Shown: positions 1 to 9,038 of the stretch, one piece after another
Position numbering within the stretch: the stretch's first letter is position 1
Layout of the letters: each line of letters begins with the position of its first letter
Origin: Stephanodiscus triporus
Taxonomy: Eukaryota; Bacillariophyta; Thalassiosirophyceae; Thalassiosirales; Thalassiosiraceae
Assembly: GCA_036939755.1 (NCBI GenBank)
Contig: JALLAZ010000293.1
Location: 1-17,438 of the forward strand
Direction of reading: 5' to 3'
Length of the DNA stretch: 17,438 nt
Notes under the pieces: generated by a model
Database searches by the model: none
The model's input: the letters and a program-made list of their open reading frames with translations, nothing else
What the model was told of the DNA's origin: nothing
Translations under genes and position numbers: made by a program

Positions 1-234
1 ACACCCACACTCATCCAAAGCTGTTACCATGTATGTAATATTCAAGCTACAAGGAATTGAACATAAAAAGCATGGGCATTATTCATTTGCACCTAATGAA
101 GATGCCCCTTAAGTATCCGGGCATGATACCTTCTAGAAGTGGGCCATAGGGGCTATGGAACGGCGGACACCATGGTCGGGGGGTGTTTTTATAAAGTGGC
201 GGGAACAAAAAATACGTAGGATTCTATGTAGGAA
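1..234. other. Left-edge stretch without a recognisable gene
   Basis: I see no convincing reading frame, RNA gene or repeat here. The stretch is mixed-composition DNA at the window edge, ending just before the pyrimidine-rich repeats. Confidence 0.4.
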
Positions 235-280
235 TTGAAATTTAAACACTTAATCATCATCTATCAAAAGCATGGCGATG

Positions 281-366
281 GTCCTCTTGTACCGCCTATG
301 CCCGGCGCTGCCTCTCGCCGTCGTCGTCATCGTCGTTGTCATCGTCATCGTCATCACCTGTCTCCT

Positions 367-397
<31 letters not shown>

Positions 398-780
398 GGT
401 CGTCTGTCGCCGCCACCAACATTATCGCGCACTCTGTTTGATTGTTGCTTTCGTTTTTGTTTTCGTTGTTGTTGATGTCAACACTGCCCTCCTCCTCCGC
501 CTCTCCTTCTCCTCCTCCTCTCCTCCCTACCACTGTAGTTATCGTGATTCGTATCGTTAACCTCTATCGTCTTTGACCCTCCCACATCATCATTTGATTG
601 TTGTTTTGGGGGAGGATGGCAGAGCGAGGACGTTTATCCCCGTGCTCTCCGCTCCCCCCTCCTCTCTCCTCCCTCTTTCCCCGCTACCGCTGATGTCACC
701 GCCACCGTCATCATCGTCATCATCATCAGCTTCCCTGCCATGCCACCATTTAAATTTGATTGTTGTGTGCTGAACAAAGG
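281..780. repeat. Pyrimidine-rich simple-sequence region with a roughly 160-bp period
   Basis: The plus strand is dominated by C/T-rich tracts and GTC/ATC-type trinucleotide runs (about 319-356 and 696-729). The 11-mer TTTGATTGTTG occurs three times, at 437-447, 593-603 and 755-765, spaced 156 and 162 bp, each following a pyrimidine/trinucleotide tract. This suggests a decayed tandem array of about 160-bp units. Short open frames in all directions here are low-complexity and not supported as genes. Confidence 0.55.
361..395 (+). repeat. Minisatellite of 7-bp units (TCTCCTG)
   Basis: Five consecutive 7-bp units, the first TCTCCTT and the next four exact TCTCCTG. It sits inside the larger pyrimidine-rich region. 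Confidence 0.9.
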
Positions 781-1317
781 CTTGCCCACATTCCGCGGAC
801 GGAATTTTTTTATTCGTCGTGCACGTGTCGTGACGAACTGGCGTTTGCAGATGCCAGCGAACCCCTCCCACAGGATTGGAGGTAGACCGCGTGTCGGGGG
901 GTCTTCATTGAAGGACGGGCGTCCTTGGTTGGCAGGGACAGGACCTCACTGGTCACGTGGGGACACTTCCGTTGACAACAGCAGAAGAATTGCCATTGTC
1001 GCGGTGTTTTTGTTGGTTGGTGACAGTTTTTCTCCACGGGGAGTAGAAAACTTGCAATTCTGGCTTCGCAGTCGCACACGCAAGTGAAATCCCCCTGCGA
1101 CTGCGTCGCCAGAATCGTGAGCTCGCCCTAGTAGTAATGGGGCGATAATAATATCACAGGGGTCAATTTCCGCTGAGGCGGTCTTATAAAAAATCGGCAA
1201 TTTATCACCAGGGGAAAAATGGGATGTGGCTTGGCCCGCGCGCCCAATTTTGGTTGTGTACGTGGAACCAAACCTTCTTTTTTTACTTTCGCATGGGAAA
1301 ATTCTGGAGTGCAGCCC
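781..1317. other. Gene-free stretch downstream of the truncated copia element
   Basis: Open frames on both strands here are short and resemble no family I know. Relative to the minus-strand copia element, this is where RNase H and the 3' LTR should lie, but I find neither. The only clear structure is the hairpin at 1057-1115. A short G-rich palindrome-like stretch (GGACGGGCGTCC) lies near 916-927. Confidence 0.45.
1057..1115. repeat. Inverted repeat / hairpin, 19-bp arms
   Basis: Arms 1057-1075 and 1097-1115 match as reverse complements at 17 of 19 positions around a 21-nt loop. The outer ends are ATTCTGGC and GCCAGAAT. No target-site duplication is evident on either side and there is no U tract, so its role (fold-back remnant or RNA structure) is unknown. 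Confidence 0.8.
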
Positions 1318-2411
1318 CTAGCAGGGTTCCCGCCGCCGCCTGGATATATTTTGTTTCGTCCTTTCCAAGTGGGGGGGGCTTTTGACATTCTCCACATACT
1401 GCGCTTTGGCTCCATATTGCAGTATGACGTGCGGATGAGGTGAGTTCTGTTTCTTTGTTGTTTTTTCATGCTTGAATCGTAATAATGCTTTCTCCAAATA
1501 TCCTGGCATGTGCAGATAGACCTTACGGTTCTTGTAATCCCATTCCACGGTGAGTCCTATGTATTTTGTTGTGTCCCAATCGACTGTTATGGTGTAATCC
1601 TTTTGAATTGCATTGATGAGATGTTGAGCATTTTCTTTTTTAGTGTATTTGATCGCAAAATCATCAACTACTAACGTAAAGCATATATCTCTCGTCTCAT
1701 GCTTCCATAATCCCGGAACGATCTTGCTCTGGTGATAACCTTTCTTGGCTAGACGTTCTTCCAAAAGCTGTTGGGCGATTAGCCCCGCTTGGCGTAGACC
1801 ATACATTCCCTTTCTGATTTTGCAGTACACATATCCATCTTCTGTCGCTATCTTTCTCAAGTTGTATTCAATGATGATTTCCTCTGGGATATCGGTGAGT
1901 TTCAGCCGCATATATTCATATCTTGCCATTGGTGTGTTCAAATAGAAATCTTTGATGTCTAACATCACGCATTTTGCTCCTTTTGTTGATATTACGCTGT
2001 TGAAAAGATCTGTACCAAAGTCATGTCAGCTGTTGGCGTGCCCACTTCATCTGGATAGTTGATTCTGTCACCGCCTGCCTTGAGTGTCGTACGATGTGTT
2101 TGATGTGTTTCCTTTTTATTTGGTCGTAAATCACAAACAAAATTCCCATACGTGACATCCTTTCATCTTTCCGTAGGGATTTGGTCCTGTCTGATGAAGA
2201 AAATCGTGTTGGTCGGATTCACTCTACCTCCTACGCCTTGTGCTAATTGTCCGAATTCATTTGCCGATGATGTATTCCATATCATTTTGTGCTTAGGATG
2301 CTTCATTAGCTGTCGGTAGTTCAGATACTCTCCTGTTTCTTCGTCTCGAATGAGTTGAATGCGTTCTGGTTGCTCTCTGGGATTTAGTTGCATGTGAGTT
2401 CTTAGTGCCAA
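1318..2411 (-). pseudogene. Copia reverse transcriptase fragment (frameshifted, no RNase H)
   Basis: The part at 2163-2411 carries the typical entry region of these RTs (ANEFGQLAQGVGGRV, then NTIFFI). Between about 1969 and 2162 recognisable sequence continues but changes frame more than once. From 1968 down to 1318 one open frame carries LDIKDFYLNTPM (motif A aspartate), RKGMYGLRQAG (motif B, with R where P is usual) and LVVDDFA (the motif C aspartate pair). A further shift after the YGAKAQYVE stretch moves the frame near 1370, after which KYIQAAAGTLL-like sequence can be seen and homology ends. The RNase H domain expected next is missing. Not a functional enzyme as it stands. Confidence 0.85.
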
Positions 2412-3536
2412 TCTTGATCGTTGATTCTTTGCGTCACTAATCCTATTTCGTGCTCATTTGTAAGTCATCTCCATCCCTGCAGGTTTAGGTGTAGTAGCGT
2501 CCATCTTGAGCGGCTTATCGATTGTGGCCTTGACTATGGTCGGTGGTACACCCTGCACCCTTGGAATTTGCGTCGTTTCCTGCACTTGCACCCTTGGAGT
2601 TGGTATGATGTTCTGCACCCTTGGAAGTATTGCTGCCGGTTTTGGTGTTGGAACAAAGGTAACTCATCGTATTGTTGTTATTGGTGTTTGCATCGGTGGG
2701 ATGGGAATTTTGTTAATCAATTCATCCAGCCTTTGCAATGCATCATATTCAACCGTGCCTTTTGTATTTCTTTGATCCTTCAGTGCTTGCGTGAGGTCAT
2801 TCAATGCTTTCACAATTGTATCTTCTGGTGTCAAAGTGGGTGCTGTTATATGCTTGTGTTTGAAGTGAACAGTTATTCTCTTGCTCCTGGTGTTCTTGAC
2901 GCATATCACGTGACATCTATAATAATGTTCATCCGACCATCGACTGCATTCATTGCCCATGTTCCTCGTCTTTCACTTTTCTCATGTAATTGCACAGCAC
3001 ATCCCATGGGAGCAAATGGTGTTTTATTATATTGGTATGCCGAAACCATTGGGGCAACGTTGGATTTGGATTGTCTGAGCAAGTTGAGAGTGAGTGCCGT
3101 CTGTGGTAGGAGACGATCCCATAGATGCATTGGGAAAGTGTCACCCACTCCAGCCACTATTGCTTTGAAATGATTTTTGAACGTTTGGATTGCTCTCTCT
3201 GCCAGATTTTGTTGATGGTTATCTGGTGGGACTAATTGAATCGAACAATTCTTCATGATTTCAGCTTTATATGCCGCCGATGCTTCATTGTCGAGAATGT
3301 GCGTTGTTGGTTTCACCGTTCCCTTTGCTGTTAATCGAGCCCAAAGTGCGAGGTAAGCTTTAATGATTGATCCTTCCGATTTACTTTTCATTGGTTCCGC
3401 ATCAATATAATTTCCGTCGACCTCCACTAACACCATGATGTATTGGAAGTCACAGGGAAACGATCACTGTGCATGGTTTCGGCAGCATTGTGTATTTTGA
3501 TGTACACATCTTTCATTTTCTTTGGTGGTGGGTCTT
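2412..3536 (-). pseudogene. Copia DDE integrase and C-terminal linker (frameshifted)
   Basis: The main block (2906-3436) has the DDE-integrase core: THILDNEAS holds the second catalytic aspartate and NLAERAIQTFKNHF the catalytic glutamate, followed by FPMHLWDRLLPQ, a conserved copia integrase segment. The first catalytic aspartate probably lies in the HSD just upstream (about 3460-3475), in another frame and next to what looks like a small deletion. A different frame (2664-2960) continues with YRCHVICVKNTRS and the HFKHKHIT/LTPEDTIVKAL linker. Three exact copies of an 11-base motif (TGCACCCTTGG on the plus strand, starting near 2554, 2587 and 2614) encode repeated PRVQ in the proline-rich linker before RT. 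Breaks near 3440 and 2930 make it non-functional as one protein. Confidence 0.8.
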
Positions 3537-3591
3537 TCAGATTCATGTAATTTGGCATTTCCACTTTAATTCTTGTTGACCTCACTCCTTG

Positions 3592-4410
3592 TCATTGCTT
3601 CTTCATGTGCCCTTTTTGTGTTTCATCAGAGTCAGGGAAATGCTTTCGTACTGTAGCAGCTGTTAATCCTGGCCAAGTGATGTAGTGTCCAGCTTGAATT
3701 GTGTCGATCCATGTCTCCTTAACTGGGAATCCTGCTGCAGTGTGTAGATATTTAACTGACTGAGAAATTGAAGGTAAGCTGTATACATTGTTTGCCTCTT
3801 CCAGTTTCGGCTCTTCTTGTTTGTCTGATATGGTCCATAATTTTTCGCCGTTCACTTTGCATCCGTGAAGTACTGGTGGTGCCGTTGTGGTTATGGAAAC
3901 TGTACCCTTTTCATGGATTGTTACGCCTTCTTCACCCGGATGAAAAATCATAGTATACCCTTCTTCAGACATTTTATTGACACTGATGAGCGATTGTTTA
4001 AGTCCAGGGAGTATATCGGCTTCTCTGGCTGCTTCTGTAAGTCCCCAAAACGGCAGTTTCGTTTTCGTTGTTGTTCGCAATATTGTGTTGTCGGGAAGGT
4101 AGACTTGTTTGCTGGACTTATCTCCTTTTGGTAAGTTCATCTCTTCACTTATGAAGTGAGACATTGCACCCGAATCAATAATCATCCTTTTTTCTCTTCG
4201 TTGTTCTAATCGTCGTGTCCACTTGTTTCCTCCTTTCTTTTCATTTTGCGATGGCTTTTATCATATTTATATCCTCCACTTCGTCTTCTTCATTATTGTT
4301 ATCCAGTGAGGTCCAATAGTTCATTGCTTCAAGGTATGAGTGATTTGTACTTATTTTATCACGTACCACCCCTGGTTGCCACGTCTCTGTTTTTATTATG
4401 GACCCCGCGC
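3592..4410 (-). pseudogene. Copia aspartic protease and pre-integrase region
   Basis: The open part (3592-4185) begins at the protease active site, MIIDSGAMSHF, where DSGA is the catalytic aspartate motif. A ligand-like QVYLPDN segment and the LPGLKQSLISVNKM segment follow, both normal for copia proteases. The C-terminal half (HTAAGFPVKETW, GHYITWPGLT) matches the pre-integrase region of this group, which does not show an obvious HHCC zinc finger here. Upstream, about 4186-4410, the acidic linker between gag and protease can be traced in other frames with a stop, so the join to gag is broken. It processed the polyprotein in the ancestral element. Confidence 0.8.
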
Positions 4411-4414
4411 ACCT

Positions 4415-5300
4415 TCAGGTGCTTTTACTTGATTTCCACGTAGAAAGGCAAGAATCTTTATTCTTTTCCAACTCCCAGCATTCATCCTCTGCTTTTGAGG
4501 GGTACTTCTTTCCGCAATTCTTGCAAACAGGTGCGTCATTGTATTTCTTCCTTTTCTGTTTCTTCTCCTCATCAGTTGCTTTGGGTGCTGGAGGTTTGCT
4601 GTCTTTCAACAGGAGCATCATTTCCTTCATTGCCTCGGTTGTGGTTTTTACAAGTGTCTCTATCTGTCGCGTGTGAGCTTTGGTAAGATTTGCAATAAGT
4701 TCCTCTGTTGCCTCTGCTTGCTCCACCATTGCATTCGCTTTGAAGTGTTTCGCCGATAACTTATTTTGCTTGTTCTCCTTCGCATATACCGCTGAGATGA
4801 AAGTTTTGATGTTTGCCCAAGTCTTCTCCGCCGCAGGTCTAGCTTCCCATTCTCTAATGGATGGGTCGAATTTGCCGGTTGCTTTGAGTTGAAAGAGTGC
4901 AATGTCACGTCTTTCATTGAGGTCCCAAGTGATTCCATTTCTTTGGAGGCCTTTGATTGCTTTCTCAACCCTGTTGAAGTAGATATGGGGGTTTTCAGTT
5001 ACATTCCATTCACCGTCTTGTTCGGCAAGGAGGTCCTCTGTGTCAGCAAAGTCGAGTGCTCCTCCTCGGGTGAGTAGGTGTTCGATCATTTGTCTTGGCG
5101 TTTGGTTCAAGAAACCAATGTGTCATGTTCTATTTCACTGAGATGCACGTTGTCGACTGCCTCTAGGATGAGGTCTTTTGTTCCCAATTTCACTCCTTCA
5201 AAAGTTTCAAACTGGGCAATGAGCTCTTGATGAATTGCTTCTTCTCTGGCTCTGGTTCCTGCTGCCGCGTTCACTGTGAGGCCCGCTGGATATATCCCTT
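4415..5300 (-). pseudogene. Copia gag (nucleocapsid) with frameshift and altered zinc knuckle
   Basis: The larger frame (4415-5110) contains NQTPRQMIEHL, GGALDFADTEDLLAE, YFNRVEKAIKGL and ANIKTFISAVYAKENKQNK, all typical gag segments of diatom copia elements, then a lysine-rich stretch and a zinc-knuckle-like CKNCGKKY...ECWELEKN. The position usually occupied by histidine is tyrosine, so zinc binding is probably impaired (inference). The N-terminal part (about 5107-5300) lies in another frame, ending IEHDTLVS-stop; a one-base loss near 5108 would explain the split. Beyond about 5300 homology ends in an AC-rich tract. Gag would form the virus-like particle in an intact element. Confidence 0.8.
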
Positions 5301-5303
5301 TTA

Positions 5304-5331
5304 AAACACAACACACAAACACAACACACAC
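5304..5331 (+). repeat. AC-rich microsatellite
   Basis: An AACACAACACACAAACAC-type run marks the 5' limit of recognisable gag sequence on the minus strand. Low-complexity DNA; it may mark the truncation point of the copia element. Confidence 0.7.
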
Positions 5332-5613
5332 ATCCCCACCATGATGAGCTTCCGGCACCTCCAGTGGCACGGATTTTATAGTTAGACCCGATCCAGTGCA
5401 AACCCAACATGGATGAGGGTTTGGGGGAGGGGGGGGGGGTGAAGCCATTTAATTGAATTGATAATTACACATTAATTTTTAGCTACTCTATTAGTATATG
5501 TACAAAAAAATGTAACGTAATCGACAACGAATGCGACAACCATGCCGCCGGGTTGATATGACGCAAGGCACATCACCCAATGGAGCATTTCAGTGGCTTC
5601 ATGCAAAGCCCCT
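5332..5613. other. Spacer between copia remnant and next repeat block
   Basis: No gene recognised. A G-rich run lies at about 5421-5440. A 74-codon minus-strand frame (5472-5696) shows no known domain and overlaps the direct repeat; I do not support it as a gene. Confidence 0.4.
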
Positions 5614-5971
5614 AAATGCTGCCACCGGGCAAGTGCTCGCTCCATATCAGCTCGGCGGATGCCATGGTCATTATTGCTGGCCTCAAAAACAAACACAAAA
5701 CATAACTACTTTTAGCTAGTGACTATCCTACGTTTTTACTAGTAAAAAGCTAAACAATTTTGGGACCCAAAATGGAGCCTCTACTCAGCTCATCAAAGCG
5801 ACAAGCTTTGTTTAAATCTGAAATGACAAAGTTTAGCCAAGGTGCTCAGCTAGTCGGCATTATCTTTGGCTGGCTGAGGCAGCCAAAATTGGCAAAGAAA
5901 CAATAATTTTACTAAGGTCAAAAAAGTGGTCACAGATATGCGGCCACAGCAGTTAAGCTGTTAACATACAC
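5614..5971. repeat. Direct repeat, left copy
   Basis: Collinear with 7655-7989. The best-preserved anchors are CCTCTACTCAGCTCATC (near 5778-5794) and the TTTTAGCTAG/CCTACGTT pair (near 5710-5733). Boundaries are estimated by eye. Confidence 0.65.
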
Positions 5972-6150
5972 TCCAACACATCGCGGACATTTTTTCCTCG
6001 AATGGGTTAAACAGGGCCTTCCACACACGGCCTTTATCAGAAGGGATGCGCTTGAGATGTGGTACTATTCAAGGTTTGGCCATGGTCAACAAGATAGAAT
6101 ATTATGGCAGAAATAGTGTGATTGGCAGGGAAAAAATCCCCCCCCCCAAA

Positions 6151-6436
6151 AGACGCTAAAGATCATTTCCGGCAACCAATAAATTAGAACTTTAATTCAC
6201 ATGGAACTACTAATACCCAATATTTCATATTTTACATACGTAGTTTACTATCAAGCATATACTATGGCTGCACATAGAAGTAGGTTCTCACAATATGAGA
6301 AAAGACACTTTGGATCCTTTCCGGCAACCAACAAATTAGAACTTTTATTCACATAGGAACTAGTACCCGATATTTCATTTTTCATGTACGTAGTTTACTA
6401 TGAAACATACCGGTATGGCTACACATAAAAGGTAGG
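6151..6436. repeat. Tandem duplication, about 151-bp period
   Basis: Unit 1 (6151-6286) and unit 2 (6303-6436) share TTTCCGGCAACCAA, AAATTAGAACTTT, ATTCACAT and ACGTAGTTTACTAT, followed by a TATGGCT(G/A)CACATA block. The two copies differ by substitutions and a few indels. Unit 2 is followed by short GGTA-type repeats (about 6430-6460). No coding function is seen. Confidence 0.85.
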
Positions 6437-6598
6437 TATAGGTAATAGGTAACAGGTAGACTATTATAAAATACGCTCAGCTATACCTTTATCTAGTTGC
6501 ATTGAGCTTTCCAAACATAATAGTTGCTCAAATATGGCTAATAGCAACAATATTTGGGCTTCTGATTCCAACATAGGGACATGCTGGGCAATTTAGAA

Positions 6599-6716
6599 TC
6601 TAAATTGATCTCGACCCTCCCATCTGGTATTCAGGAGCTACGTAGAGCCTGGTACTATCATTCCATAAGTATTGCTAGTGTCACTACCCAGGTGGGAGGG
6701 TCCAGATCAATTTAGA
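6599..6716. repeat. 118-bp fold-back (MITE-like) with 29-bp inverted arms
   Basis: Arms 6599-6627 and 6688-6716 are reverse complements at 27 of 29 positions, beginning TCTAAATTGATC. The 60-bp interior has no reading frame. The size and near-perfect arms fit a small fold-back or MITE-type element; no clear target-site duplication is seen. An RNA hairpin is the alternative. Confidence 0.8.
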
Positions 6717-7654
6717 AGAGAGACCCAGAGACCGTGGTCTAGTATTCCTATGTACAAAAAACTATCTAGCCAAATAGGGACAAAAAGAAATAAATTTTTA
6801 GAGATTACCAAAAATAACCGAAACAGTTAGAACTTTTCCAGTCCAGACTCCCAGGCCCACCTCAGGAAAAATACATTGGTATTGCAATATATTGCAATAT
6901 TTTGTTATTTTTAGTGCAAAATTTATCATGTTATTTTATTTTTATTTATTGGTACACCGGTTTGAATTGCAATTTATTGCCAATATTGCAAGTTTTCAGA
7001 CTTACTAGATAGTTTATTTTTATGTAGGAACTAGTTCAAAAATTGGAGTGTAATTCCTATTTTGAGTATGTAACACTACTATTTTACAGTACTTCAGTCC
7101 ATTCCCCACCCTCCTGGGGACCCATTTCTAGAGCACTTTCAGCCTTTTAGAGTGGGGGATCATTTGACCTTTTCATTCTGATGACGGCCATTGCATTTGC
7201 TTGAGTGTCAGGCACCAGAAACAGCAAATTTAATTACCCATTCTGGAAGGGAAATCTGCACTTACAGTGTCTATTCACCAACACCAAAGAGGGGAGGGTG
7301 AACGGTGAGTGTTCCTCGAGCCCTGATGAGCAAACATCACCCAGCAGGGGCACACCACTCCGCTGTATGCCCATATTACCTCCACGAGAAACATTTACCC
7401 TTGGTATTACCACATGCAATAAAGCATAGCACTCTGAAAGGGTGTGTTGGAACTCTCCAGAGTGGGTACATACATAATGTACCCTTACCTAGAGCCCATG
7501 AGAGCAGAGAGCCAGTCCCGAGCAGACTGCTCCCAAAAGAATACTATTACCTGGTTGCTTAGAGTTACCGAGCTGGATTCCCATGTTAACATGCATGGGT
7601 AACGCTTTTGGGTTTAGCCAGAGTCTCCTCCTGTTTCCCCCAACATAGGCAAGA

Positions 7655-7989
7655 ATGCCAGGTGAGTGCCTGTGCTGTATCGCTCTGACGGCTGCCATGG
7701 TATCGATGGCGACGAAAAAACAAAAAATGCTAACAAAACACAATTTTTAGCTAGCTAACCTACGTTAGACCAAAGCCAAAATAGTCAGAATTTTGTACCT
7801 CAAAACAGACCCTCTACTCAGCTCATCGATGCAATGAGCTTCATTGCAATGTGAAATGGCAGAATTAAAGCTGAAGATGTCTTCAGCTAGCTGAGCAGAT
7901 GAATATTCCAAAAGTTACTAATCGCCAACGGAGCTAAAAAAAGTGGTGCCATATCTGTGCCCATAGGGGTAAAGCTGTTTAGCTGTTCA
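7655..7989. repeat. Direct repeat, right copy
   Basis: Collinear with 5614-5971. Anchors are GCCATGG (near 7694), TTTTTAGCTAGCTAACCTACGTT (from about 7744) and CCTCTACTCAGCTCATC (near 7811-7827). It contains a local hairpin at 7831-7847 (7-bp arms, 3-nt loop) and a TCAGCTAGCTGA palindrome near 7882-7893. Confidence 0.65.
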
Positions 7990-9038
7990 CAATCAGATTA
8001 TTAATATTACTAAAATAAGATGCTGAAACAGGTGAACAGTTTCCGGATGAGGAGAAGATGAGGAATTTTACTGCTTAGGTGCAGCTGCATGAGCCATCAG
8101 TCAATGATATTTGTACTTTTGTGTTTGTTGAACAGAATGTTTATTTGTGGTTATGATTGATCTTCTGCCTTCTCCTTGATAGCAATAGTACATTTGATGA
8201 TGCAATCTTTTCATCTGTCCCCATTGTCATTTTTCTATTGGGTTTCTTCATTCTATTGCAGAGATTTTTAATCGAAAGTTCCGTCCGTGTCTCCCAGGTT
8301 CTTCTCCTGAGTACAATCTTTATAGAGATTTGTCACAGTGTTCCAACCACACTCTCTGTTGGGCAATATTTCTGTGACACAGCATATCAAGACATCTTTC
8401 TTGAAATTCACAGCACTCAGGGGATGCCCAACCATTATTTTCTTTAGTGAAATGGGCAGAAAACTGAGTTGCAGCAATCTGCACAAAAGTCAGATAAGCT
8501 GTGATGCTACCCCTCTGGCACTGTGAATGCAGGGTTGGTACTAGTATTCGGATCGAGGCGAGGTGGTAGCTTCGGCTTCGGCGGAAAGGGTCTCGAAGAA
8601 CACGAGCTCTCCGCTGATAGGTCGATAAACCGGCATGTCAGGATCTGGTCTAAACGGCCTATTGGGAGCTAGCCGCCCATAAGAGCAAAACGACCTATTC
8701 TAACTCATTTAGAGACGAATGGGAAAGCGATTGTTCCATCGCCGCGGGAATATCGTTTTTTTTTTTCGTCTAAAGAAAATCAATTAAATAAAAAAAGTAC
8801 AGCACCGAGAGTCATCCTTTCTTCCCTCTAGCATGCCTTCTCTGGCACACGGATAACATCCAAGCACTAGAGTAAAGTTGAATGCTCTTAGTCCAACAAA
8901 TGGTTCGCCCCCTGATCGCTTCCATATACGTATACTTTCGTCGGAACCCACGCTCTACTAGTCAAATGATTCCCAACGAAAACGCCCCCCCTTTTTGTCG
9001 TGCGTGCTACTACCTATCGTAATAATAATATTATCGCG
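7990..9038. other. Gene-free stretch
   Basis: No supported gene. The open frames around 8157-8486 on both strands begin only at TTG codons and match nothing I know. A related short motif, AACG(G/A)CCTATT, occurs twice (near 8653 and 8690). The part nearest 9038 would hold the 3' untranslated region of the minus-strand gene that ends at 9039. Confidence 0.4.

Larger units (their letters stand above)
1318..5300 (-). mobile_element. Degenerate Ty1/copia (CoDi-like) retrotransposon, minus strand
   Basis: Read on the minus strand the order is gag with a zinc-knuckle remnant, aspartic protease, pre-integrase region, DDE integrase, a PRVQ-repeat linker, then reverse transcriptase. Protease and integrase ahead of RT is the defining copia order. 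The polyprotein is broken by several frameshifts and stops. Homology fades around 1318-1330, just where RT gives way to RNase H, and around 5300 at the gag N-terminus, next to an AC-rich microsatellite (5304-5331). I see no LTRs or primer-binding site at either end, so this is a dead, doubly truncated copy. Diatom genomes carry many elements of this type; the subfamily is not resolvable by eye. Confidence 0.85.
5614..7989. mobile_element. Unclassified AT-rich element bounded by diverged direct repeats
   Basis: The left copy (about 5614-5971) and the right copy (about 7655-7989) are in the same orientation and share, in order: a GCCATGG-centred block, an A-rich AAACAAA stretch, TTTTAGCTAG...CCTACGTT, CCTCTACTCAGCTCATC, TGAAATG, CAGCTAG, AAAAAGTGGT and TTAAGCTGTT/AAAGCTGTTT. 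Matching is collinear but clearly diverged with small indels. The roughly 1.7 kb between them has no coding capacity. This could be a non-autonomous LTR-like element (terminal direct repeats) or simply two insertions of one repeat family. No transposase or RT is present, so the class is open. Confidence 0.5.

Noticed and set aside
740..1087. 115-codon plus-strand frame
   Set aside because: No recognisable domain, overlaps equally long minus-strand frames and includes one arm of the hairpin.
2421..3173. 250-codon plus-strand open frame
   Set aside because: It is antisense to the copia integrase and linker, whose minus-strand motifs are clear; composition and repeats (CTLG) mirror the PRVQ linker.
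1335..5295. ATATATCCAG shared by both ends of the copia relic (near 1341-1350 and 5287-5296), considered as LTR or microhomology
   Set aside because: At both places the sequence falls within recognisable RT or gag codons and the similarity is only about ten bases; most likely coincidence.
5472..5696. 74-codon minus-strand frame
   Set aside because: No recognisable domain, and it overlaps the left direct repeat without a matching frame in the right copy.
8157..8486. Open frames on both strands (96 and 72 codons)
   Set aside because: Each starts only at TTG, the two overlap each other, and neither resembles a known family; a decayed transposon cannot be excluded.
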